A DNA stretch of 6,049 bases, from contig JAOACV010000184.1 in the NCBI GenBank assembly GCA_026417675.1, forward strand, positions 1-6,049, in the 5' to 3' direction. A program made the translations under genes and the position numbers. The notes beneath the pieces are model-generated. The model saw only the letters and a list, made by a program, of their open reading frames with translations. It was not told where the DNA came from and did no database searches. This stretch comes from Verrucomicrobiia bacterium (GTDB lineage Bacteria; Verrucomicrobiota; Verrucomicrobiia; CAIQCK01). This document shows, piece after piece, positions 1-5,804 of this stretch (position 1 is its first letter; every line of letters begins with the position of its first letter).

Positions 1-937
1 GCGCTCCTGCGACATTTACTCGATGGGGCGCGGTGGAACGATCATCGCCGGCGGCGACCGCCGCACCCTCACGCCCGGCCGCCATCTCGTGGAAAACTGC
101 GACATTCATGACTTGTCGCGCATTGATCACACCTACACGCCCGCCGTGCTGGCCAACGGCGTCGGCATCCGCATCGCGCACAACCTCATGCACCACATCG
201 GCAGCAGCGCCATGCGCGTCGAGGGCAATGACCATCTGGTGGAGTTCAACGAAGTGCATAACGTCGTGCGCGAGAGCGATGACCAAGGCGGCGTGGACGT
301 GTTCGGCAATCCAACCTACCGGGGCAACGTCTATCGTTACAATTTCTTCCACGACATCGGTAGCGGCCGGTCCTGCGGCCAGGCGGGCATTCGGCTCGAC
401 GACGCCATCAGCGGCACGCTCATCTATGGCAACGTCTTCTGGCGCTGTTCGGAGGCGCAATTCGGCGGCGTGCAAATCCACGGCGGCAAGGACAACATCG
501 TGGACAACAATCTTTTTGTGGACTGCAGGCAGGCTATCAGCTTCTCGCCGTGGGGACAGAAACGATGGGAGCAGTTCTTGAGCGAACCGATGGCCGCCGC
601 CGCGCTGCAACAGGTGGACATCACGCGGCCGCCCTACAGCACGCGCTATCCTGAACTGGCCGCGCTCCGCGAAAACGCTGACGCCAACCATATCTGGCGC
701 AACCTCGCGGTCCGCTGCGGCAAGTTCGCCGTGCGCGACCGCGGCGTGAATGAGTTCATGGACAATCAGGTCACGGACGACAATCCTGGTTTCGCCAACG
801 CCGCAAAGGGCGACTTTCGCCTGAAACCATCTTCCACCGCCGCCATCGGTCTCGCGCCGATCCCGTTCGAGGAGATCGGCCTTTATGCCGACCCGCTGCG
901 GCCTTCGTTGCGACCTGCGAAACCCGGAACATGGTAG
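1..937 (+). CDS. Right-handed parallel beta-helix repeat protein, C-terminal part (5' truncated by window edge)
   Basis: The frame is open from the first full codon (nt 2) to the TAG at 935-937 and has no stop upstream of its first ATG (nt 23), so the gene begins outside the window. About 311 residues are visible. Successive Asn-rich rungs are typical of pectate-lyase-like solenoids: VENCDIHDL near nt 92-118, VEFNEVHNVV near 239-268, GNVYRYNFFHDIG near 323-361, and the pair GGVQIHGGKDNIVDNN / LFVDC near 467-527. The tail (IPFEEIGLYADPLRP, about nt 860-904) resembles the closing segment of large beta-helix proteins common in Verrucomicrobiota and Planctomycetota. Members of this fold are usually exported and act as polysaccharide lyases, hydrolases or epimerases, or bind glycans. 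The catalytic residues cannot be assigned here, and the N-terminal signal and any further domains are missing. The beta-helix call is firm; the substrate and reaction are unknown. Confidence 0.85.
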   Translation, partial: RSCDIYSMGRGGTIIAGGDRRTLTPGRHLVENCDIHDLSRIDHTYTPAVLANGVGIRIAHNLMHHIGSSAMRVEGNDHLVEFNEVHNVVRESDDQGGVDVFGNPTYRGNVYRYNFFHDIGSGRSCGQAGIRLDDAISGTLIYGNVFWRCSEAQFGGVQIHGGKDNIVDNNLFVDCRQAISFSPWGQKRWEQFLSEPMAAAALQQVDITRPPYSTRYPELAALRENADANHIWRNLAVRCGKFAVRDRGVNEFMDNQVTDDNPGFANAAKGDFRLKPSSTAAIGLAPIPFEEIGLYADPLRPSLRPAKPGTW

Positions 938-1047
938 GCGGCCTCAGCGTGCGAAACATTTCGCTGGCGACGCATTCCGTGGTTTGCCAGCATGTAAACG
1001 GCGTGTTTCCCTACCTCCGTGACAACAACGCAACTACGAACATCTCT
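938..1047 (+). promoter_or_regulatory. Intergenic spacer with two short inverted repeats, upstream of the oxidoreductase
   Basis: This 110-base gap separates the beta-helix gene from the chosen start of the oxidoreductase. It holds a near-palindrome, GCGAAA-CA-TTTCGC (951-964). It also holds a longer-looped stem that pairs 963-970 with 984-991 (GCTGGCGA against TTGCCAGC, including one G-T pair). Neither is followed by a T run, so a Rho-independent terminator is not supported. TTGCCA (984-989) is a weak -35 candidate with no -10 box at normal spacing. No Shine-Dalgarno motif precedes the ATG at 1048. The inverted repeats could be an operator or an mRNA structure, but they are short enough to be chance. 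Confidence 0.25.
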
Positions 1048-2442
1048 ATGAAAAACACCCGTCGTGAATTTCTTCGCAACACGGGCGCGGCGCTGGCCGC
1101 GTTGACCATCGTTCCCCGTCACGTGCTCGGCGGGCCGAAGTTCGTGCCGCCCAGCGAAAGGGTGAACATCGCGCTCGTCGGCGCGGGCGGCCAAGGACGC
1201 GTGAACCTGCGCGCGCTGTTCAACGAAGAGGACGCGCGGGTGATCGCGGTGGCCGATCCCGCAGAGCAGTGGGACCTGGGGGCGTTCTATTACAAGGGCC
1301 TCGCTGGACGAAAACCGGTGAAGGCGGAGATAGAAAAACATTACTCGGCGAGAACCCCCGGCTTCCGGTGCGCGGAATACGAGGATTTTCGCGTGATGCT
1401 GGAAAAGGAGAAGGCCGTGGACGCTGTTCTCTGTGCCACGCCCGATCATCTGCACGCCTATGTGTCCGTGGCCGCCATGCGTGCAGGCAAGCACGTGTAT
1501 TGCGAGAAACCGCTGACGCACAACATCTGGGAGGCGCGCACTGTGGCGCGCGTGGCCAGAGAGACCGGCGTGGCGACGCAAATGGGCAACCAGGGACACT
1601 CGCGCGGAACCATCCGGCAGACGTGCGAGTGGATTTGGGACGGCGCCATCGGCCCCGTGCGGCAGGTGTATGCGTGGGTCGGCGCGACGCGATGGAACAA
1701 GACGCTGATGGGCGCGCCCACCGAAACAGTGCCCGTGCCCTCGGGTTTGAACTGGGACCTCTGGTTAGGGCCGCGTGAACCGCGGCCTTATCATCCAGCT
1801 TACACGCCCGTGACGTGGCGCGATTTCTGGGCGTTCGGCACGGGTGCGCAAGGCGACTTTGGCTGCCACGATCTCGACGCGCCGTTCTGGGCGCTCGATC
1901 TCGCCGCTCCACTCAGCATCGAGGCCAAACCCGCGGGTTACATGGACAAGGAAATCGCGCCCTTCGGCGAGGTCTGTTATTTCAACTTCGGCCCGCGAGG
2001 CGACAAACCAGCCGTTCGCGTCACGTGGATGACCGGCGGTCTGATGCCGCCGACGCCCGACGAACTGGGCGAGAAAGACACGCTGCCGAGGCGCGGTGTG
2101 CTGTTCCACGGCGACAAGGGCATCATGCTCTGCGAAGGCGCGGGCGGCCAGCCGCGGCTGCTGCCGCTGGAGAAGATGCGTGAATACAAGAAGCCGCCCG
2201 AGACGCTGCCGCGCTCCAAAGGCCACCATCGCGACTGGCTCGACGCCTGCAAAGGCGGTCCGCCCGCGAGCAGCAACTTCGAATATGGCGCGAAACTGAC
2301 CGAGCTAACCCTGCTCGGCGTGCTCGCGCTGCGCGTCGGCAAGAAGATCTCTTGGGACGCCGCGAACATGAAGGCGACCAACGCGCCCGAGGCCGACGCG
2401 ATCATCATGGGCCAGTATCGCAAGGGATGGGAGATTGTTTGA
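1048..2442 (+). CDS. Tat-exported Gfo/Idh/MocA family oxidoreductase
   Basis: This is a 464-residue NAD(P)-dependent oxidoreductase. The N-terminus has a twin-arginine signal (R5-R6-E-F-L-R) followed by an Ala/Leu stretch and VPRHVLGG (23-29), so export by Tat with its cofactor already bound is likely. A Rossmann domain follows: VNIALVGAGGQG (39-50, Gly45/47/50), acidic strand end VAD (68-70), ATPDHLHA (130-137), and the family-typical CEKPLT (152-157, Lys154). The C-terminal alpha/beta domain carries GDFGCHDLDAPFWAL (269-283), whose His274 and Asp277 are the likely catalytic region. The frame is open back to an ATG at 931, but that start would place 39 extra residues before the twin-arginine motif, so 1048 was preferred. 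Exported members act on sugars or polyols, and some relatives (GH109-type) use NAD for glycoside hydrolysis. The sugar substrate is unknown. Whether it is co-transcribed with the beta-helix gene is unclear. Confidence 0.92.
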   Translation: MKNTRREFLRNTGAALAALTIVPRHVLGGPKFVPPSERVNIALVGAGGQGRVNLRALFNEEDARVIAVADPAEQWDLGAFYYKGLAGRKPVKAEIEKHYSARTPGFRCAEYEDFRVMLEKEKAVDAVLCATPDHLHAYVSVAAMRAGKHVYCEKPLTHNIWEARTVARVARETGVATQMGNQGHSRGTIRQTCEWIWDGAIGPVRQVYAWVGATRWNKTLMGAPTETVPVPSGLNWDLWLGPREPRPYHPAYTPVTWRDFWAFGTGAQGDFGCHDLDAPFWALDLAAPLSIEAKPAGYMDKEIAPFGEVCYFNFGPRGDKPAVRVTWMTGGLMPPTPDELGEKDTLPRRGVLFHGDKGIMLCEGAGGQPRLLPLEKMREYKKPPETLPRSKGHHRDWLDACKGGPPASSNFEYGAKLTELTLLGVLALRVGKKISWDAANMKATNAPEADAIIMGQYRKGWEIV

Positions 2443-2492
2443 GTCGTCCCTGATAGGCACCCGCTGTGGTTGGGCCTGTGACACATTAAGAG

Positions 2493-2521
2493 TTGACAGG
2501 TGAACTCCGCATCAGGATACT
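2493..2521 (+). promoter_or_regulatory. Sigma-70-type promoter of the XRE-cupin operon
   Basis: TTGACA (2493-2498) matches the -35 consensus at all six positions. It is followed after exactly 17 bases by GATACT (2516-2521), which matches four of six -10 positions, including the important second A and last T. The predicted transcription start, six to eight bases further on, falls at about 2527-2529, on or beside the A of the ATG at 2528. The promoter lies in the only gap before the four-gene run, so it probably drives the regulator and the downstream enzymes. Its -10 box sits inside the inverted repeat described separately. This call is inferred from sequence alone. Confidence 0.6.
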
Positions 2522-2540
2522 GAACGCATGTTCAATCCTG
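2497..2540. repeat. Three CAGG-TGAAC half-sites around the XRE-cupin start
   Basis: Two direct copies lie on the + strand: CAGG-TGAAC at 2497-2505, followed by TCC and GCAT, and CAGG-ATAC-TGAAC at 2513-2525, followed by GCAT. A third copy is inverted, reading CAGG-AT-TGAAC on the - strand (2540 back to 2530). The gap between CAGG and TGAAC varies (0, 4 and 2 bases). The second and third copies form the inverted repeat. The first extends the array to the edge of the -35 box. Repeated half-sites beside a regulator gene suggest cooperative binding, but the variable gap makes exact site boundaries uncertain. Confidence 0.4.
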
Positions 2541-2542
2541 AT
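2511..2542. promoter_or_regulatory. Operator-like inverted repeat over the -10 box and start codon of the XRE-cupin gene
   Basis: The left arm is ATCAGGAT (2511-2518), then AC (2519-2520), then TGAAC (2521-2525). The centre is GCAT (2526-2529). The right arm is GTTCA (2530-2534) then ATCCTGAT (2535-2542). All 13 right-arm bases are complementary to left-arm bases; the only break is the extra AC. The repeat covers the -10 box and the first five codons. A bound dimeric regulator would therefore block RNA polymerase, as expected for autorepression by the XRE protein encoded here. In RNA the same bases could form a hairpin with the start codon in or beside the loop, but only if transcription begins upstream of the repeat. 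Confidence 0.6.
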
Positions 2543-3097
2543 TCCGCTACGGATGTCGGCGCCCGGATTCAAAGCCTGCGCAAACGTTATGGAATGTCCA
2601 TCCGCGAACTGGCGCAGAAAGCCGAAGTGTCCGCGGCAATGATCTCGTATGCCGAGCGGGGTGTCAATTCGCTGAGCTTGGTGACGCTGCAAAAGGTGTT
2701 GACCGCGCTGGGGACCAGTCTGACGGAGTTCTTCTCTGGTGAGAATGCGGATGGCGAAGGGCCTGTGTTTGCGCGCGAGCGGATGCGCACCGTCACGAAA
2801 GAAGAGCGGACCTATACGATCCTGCTCAATAGACGCCCGGGGGTGCAGTTGGAGATGTTCGATGAACGCATCCGCCCTTCCAGGAAAAAGCCGGAGTATG
2901 CGAAGCTCAAATGTGATATCGCGGGCTACGTGTTGATGGGAAGTCTGGTTTTGGATGTGAAGGGGGAGGAAAAACGCACGTTGCGGCCGGGCGACGCCTT
3001 TTACGTGTGCAAAGGCACGGCCCACCGAGGTTACGCAGCCGGCGACCAGGAAGCGCGATTGGTCACAGTTTCTTACCCGGCCTCGTATAAGCCATGA
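2528..3097 (+). CDS. XRE-family transcription regulator with C-terminal cupin domain
   Basis: This 189-residue protein is probably the cytoplasmic, DNA-binding regulator of the operon it heads. Residues about 12-67 form an XRE helix-turn-helix: RIQSLRKRYGMSIRELAQKA (13-32), then VSAAMISYAERG (34-45) as recognition helix and turn, then a fourth helix ending TALGTSLTEFF (59-69). Residues about 120-185 form a cupin barrel, clearest at GYVLMGSLVLDVKG (133-146), LRPGDAFYV (152-160) and His166. The first cupin motif lacks the usual HxH and Glu metal ligands (KLKCDIAG, 127-133), so a metal-free ligand pocket is likely. The length is normal for XRE-cupin proteins, which typically sense small metabolites. 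AGGA (2514-2517) lies ten bases before the ATG, which is distant for a ribosome binding site. The stop overlaps the next start by ATGA. A sugar or oligosaccharide inducer is plausible from context, but not shown. Confidence 0.9.
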   Translation: MFNPDSATDVGARIQSLRKRYGMSIRELAQKAEVSAAMISYAERGVNSLSLVTLQKVLTALGTSLTEFFSGENADGEGPVFARERMRTVTKEERTYTILLNRRPGVQLEMFDERIRPSRKKPEYAKLKCDIAGYVLMGSLVLDVKGEEKRTLRPGDAFYVCKGTAHRGYAAGDQEARLVTVSYPASYKP

Positions 3098-4593
3098 CGC
3101 CATCGGATTTCCTCCTCATCGCCGGCGCGCCATCGCTTGTCGTGGCAGTTCTGGCGGCAGTGGCGGATGTATCGGTGCCGGAACCGGCGACAGGTCCGGC
3201 GCGCGAATCGGGTCTGCAATGCATCGGCCAGTTGCGCGAGCGACGCTCCGAGCAGATCGCCGGCTCGCGTTGGGGGGTGTCGTGTTGCTGGATTGCGGAC
3301 GAGCATCCGCTGGGCATGGAGCAGCGGCTCGATCATCTCAGCGCCATCGGCGCAAAATGGGCGTTGCTGTTGCCGGACTGGAACCGCATCGAGCGGGAGA
3401 AGGGCAAGTATGATTGGAACACGCCGGCGCATCGCCTTGACGACGTCATCAACGGGCTGGCCAAGCGCAAGATCGAGCCAATCATACAGATCTACGGCGG
3501 CAACCGGCTCTACATGCGGACCCCGCCGGACGCGAACAACCGTCCGCTGGCCGACGCCGCGAAGCTGCTCGACGATCCGGAGGTGCGGCAGGCGTGGCAT
3601 CGTTTCGTGGAGGCGATGGTGCGCCGCTACCGGGCGCAGGTGAAGGTTTGGGAAGTCTGGAACGAGCCGAACGGCGAATGGTTTTGGGCGACGCCGACCA
3701 CCGTCGAGCGATACGGCCGCATGGTCAAGGACGTGGCCGCCATCATCAGACGCGCGCAACCGCAGGCCGTCATTCTCGCGGGCGCCACGGCGAACGTGCC
3801 GCTCGATTATCTGGAGAAGTTCCTGGCGACCGACGGCGCGAGGAGTTTCCACCATTGGTCGGTGCATCCCTACGGCGAGTTGCCGGAGGCCGCCGAGCCG
3901 CGCATCCGGGCCGCGCGCGAATTGCTCCGCAGGCACGACAGGTCGCCTGCCGTGTGGCAAAGCGAGTGCGGCTTTCCGTCGAGCGCGGACACCGGCGGTT
4001 GGGGATTCGGCGGGCCGTGGGACGAGACGAAACAGGCCAAGTGGCTCTTGCGCAGACTGCTGAGCGACGCGCGCCTGGAGATGCCGGTCTCCATTTATTT
4101 CGCGCTCTACGATTATCCGGCGCAACTCGAAGCCGGCCCCGACAAGGGCAAGATGGGCATCAATCGCAAAGGTCTTTACCGGCACGGCTCTTGGGAGCGC
4201 AAGCCCGCCGCGCACGCCTTTGCGCATCTGTCGGGTCTGCTGGATGACCGCTTCGAACTCGCGCCCAACGCGCCAGCGCCGCGTTTCGAGATTGTCGCGA
4301 ACAATTCACAACAGCCGCAGAAGCCGGAGACGATCAAGACTTGCCTGCTGAAACACAAACCCAGCGGCCAGCCGGCGCTGGTCTATTGGCTCGGCGTGCC
4401 GATGCAAACGAAGTTCCGGCCCGCGCGCGTCACGGTCACGTTGCCCGGCGCTGCCATCAAACAACCCCTGTTGGTGGACTTGCTGGACGGCAACGTCTAT
4501 GCGTTGCCTCGCGGAACGCGATACGAAAACCTGCCACTGGCCGACTCGCCACTCGTGCTGTGCGACCGCGCCGCGGTGGAACTGAGGCCATGA
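3094..4593 (+). CDS. GH39-like clan-A glycoside hydrolase, probably exported
   Basis: This 499-residue protein has a TIM-barrel hydrolase from about residue 58 to 395 and a C-terminal beta-rich domain after it. The barrel opens with GSRWGVSCCW (57-66) and has WNRIEREKGKYDW (96-108), a strand typical of GH39/GH5-like enzymes. WEVWNEPN (186-193) holds Glu191, the expected acid/base, preceded by Asn190. WSVHPYGE (255-262) follows. WQSECG (288-293) holds Glu291, the expected nucleophile. This Asn-Glu plus second Glu pattern defines clan A retaining hydrolases. Residues 6-25 are hydrophobic and signal-like but lack the usual Lys/Arg at the N-terminus, so export is likely, not certain. The start overlaps the regulator stop (ATGA, 3094-3097) and has no Shine-Dalgarno motif, consistent with translational coupling. 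The substrate is unknown; beta-xylosidase or another beta-glycosidase is possible. GH5 or an unclassified clan-A family are alternatives. Confidence 0.82.
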   Translation: MTPSDFLLIAGAPSLVVAVLAAVADVSVPEPATGPARESGLQCIGQLRERRSEQIAGSRWGVSCCWIADEHPLGMEQRLDHLSAIGAKWALLLPDWNRIEREKGKYDWNTPAHRLDDVINGLAKRKIEPIIQIYGGNRLYMRTPPDANNRPLADAAKLLDDPEVRQAWHRFVEAMVRRYRAQVKVWEVWNEPNGEWFWATPTTVERYGRMVKDVAAIIRRAQPQAVILAGATANVPLDYLEKFLATDGARSFHHWSVHPYGELPEAAEPRIRAARELLRRHDRSPAVWQSECGFPSSADTGGWGFGGPWDETKQAKWLLRRLLSDARLEMPVSIYFALYDYPAQLEAGPDKGKMGINRKGLYRHGSWERKPAAHAFAHLSGLLDDRFELAPNAPAPRFEIVANNSQQPQKPETIKTCLLKHKPSGQPALVYWLGVPMQTKFRPARVTVTLPGAAIKQPLLVDLLDGNVYALPRGTRYENLPLADSPLVLCDRAAVELRP

Positions 4594-5804
4594 TCACGAG
4601 GCGCGAGATCCTGAAAGCCGCTGCCGCCAGCCTCGTTCTGCGGGCGATGCTGGTCCGCGGCGCAGAGCGGGCGGCAACCATCGAGCAAGTCCGCGCGAAG
4701 ACGCTTCGTTACATCGAGAACATGCGTTTTCGCGACGGGCCGTTCGGTCGCTATCGCTACGCCGAGGACATGCCGGAGCCAACGCTTTACAGCTCGACCT
4801 ACGCCGCGATGACGCGCGGGCTTTATCGAGACCTCCACACGCTGACGAGCGCCCAGCGCCGCGAGTGGGTGGCATATCTGCAGTCGCACCAAGATGACGA
4901 CGGCTTGTATCGCGACCCGCGCATCTTTGGCGAGGGCTGGTATAAAGACGACCCCGAATGGTGCGGCAGACGGCATCTCACGTGTCATGTGCTTACAGCG
5001 CTGACCTGCCTCGGCGCGGTCGCCGCGAAGCCGCTGCGGATGCTGGAGCCATTCTACGAGAAGGCAAAGCTCATCGCGTGGCTGGAGGCGCGCGATTGGA
5101 GCAAGGTGGACTTCGTGGGCAACGAGGTTTTGAACCTCGGCACGCTGTTGCAGTATGCGCGCGATTTTCAGAAGGAACCGCGCGCTGCGGGAGCGATACG
5201 GCTGATGCTCGACTGGCTCGCGCGGCATCACTTGAACCCGGACACAGGGTTGTGGGGTAGCATTGACGTGAACGAGGCGAAGGGCATCTCGCGCGCCGTC
5301 ATGGGCGCGTATCATTTCTGGTTGCTGTTCTTCTACGACCGCGCGCCGATCCCGTATCCAGACCGCGCGGTGGACTCGGTGCTGCGCACAGAAAACCCGA
5401 AAGGCGGCTTCGGCTGGGGCGTGCATGGACCGGCCAGCAGCGCGTGCGAGGACATGGATTCGATTGACCCGCTCGCGCGGTTGCTGGTTCTCGCCGATTA
5501 CCGCCGCGACGACATCCGCGCCGCGTTGCGCCGCGCAGAAGCCCACGTGCTGGGGATGCAGAATGACGACGGCGGCTTTGTGTGGACACGCGGCACGGCG
5601 TTCTCCTACGGCCACCCGCTGATGGCCGCCGGCAAGGACGCAAGCGGCATGTTCCCGACGTGGTTTCGCACGCTCTCGCTCGCCTATCTCGGCAAGGCGC
5701 TCCCGGACTCCGCCGCCGGCCGCTTCAACTGGCATTTCCCAAATGCTCCCGGCATCCAATTTTGGCTGCCGGACAAAACGAAACCTCAACGCTCACCACC
5801 ATGA
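4590..5804 (+). CDS. Tat-signal alpha/alpha-toroid protein (squalene-cyclase/prenyltransferase-like repeats)
   Basis: This 404-residue protein starts at the ATG overlapping the previous stop (ATGA, 4590-4593). The frame is open upstream to 4341, but this start puts a twin-arginine motif, TRREILK (3-9), and a hydrophobic AAAASLVLRAML (10-21) at the N-terminus, as expected for Tat export. The body is helical with Gly/Trp-containing turns like those of terpene-cyclase/prenyltransferase toroids: LQSHQDDDGLY (97-107), HLNPDTGLWG (214-223), ENPKGGFGWG (268-277) and MQNDDGGFVW (323-332). An acidic stretch, CEDMDSIDPL (285-294), sits where an active or ligand site could be, but it is not the canonical DxDD of squalene-hopene cyclases. 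True triterpene cyclases exceed 600 residues, so that activity is unlikely. Its place between two glycosidases suggests a role on polysaccharide or oligosaccharide. The fold call is fairly firm; the function is unknown. Confidence 0.7.
   Translation: MITRREILKAAAASLVLRAMLVRGAERAATIEQVRAKTLRYIENMRFRDGPFGRYRYAEDMPEPTLYSSTYAAMTRGLYRDLHTLTSAQRREWVAYLQSHQDDDGLYRDPRIFGEGWYKDDPEWCGRRHLTCHVLTALTCLGAVAAKPLRMLEPFYEKAKLIAWLEARDWSKVDFVGNEVLNLGTLLQYARDFQKEPRAAGAIRLMLDWLARHHLNPDTGLWGSIDVNEAKGISRAVMGAYHFWLLFFYDRAPIPYPDRAVDSVLRTENPKGGFGWGVHGPASSACEDMDSIDPLARLLVLADYRRDDIRAALRRAEAHVLGMQNDDGGFVWTRGTAFSYGHPLMAAGKDASGMFPTWFRTLSLAYLGKALPDSAAGRFNWHFPNAPGIQFWLPDKTKPQRSPP

Noticed and set aside
883..1599. 238-codon open frame on the - strand across the beta-helix/oxidoreductase junction
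   Set aside because: It is antisense to the Rossmann domain, has no recognisable motif, and its N-terminus lies inside a conserved coding region.
2455..2477. AGG-ca-CCC / GGGCCT hairpin after the oxidoreductase, considered as a terminator
   Set aside because: It has only six pairs, a bulge in one arm and no T run after it, so a Rho-independent terminator is not supported.
3073..4227. 384-codon open frame on the - strand opposite the GH39-like gene
   Set aside because: The + strand protein has recognised catalytic motifs. The - strand translation is rich in Arg, Ala and His with no recognisable domain, as expected for antisense of GC-rich coding DNA.
4341..4589. 83-codon upstream extension of the toroid gene
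   Set aside because: It lies wholly inside the GH39-like gene in another frame, is Arg-rich, and would bury the twin-arginine signal. The ATGA overlap at 4590 is the better start.
4497..5789. 430-codon open frame on the - strand opposite the toroid gene
   Set aside because: It is low-complexity and Arg/Ala/Val-rich with no domain, opposite a gene with a Tat signal and repeat motifs. It looks like a codon-bias shadow.
4590..5804. Reading the toroid protein as a squalene-hopene cyclase
   Set aside because: It is about 200 residues too short, lacks the DxDD catalytic motif, carries a Tat signal, and has no isoprenoid genes nearby.
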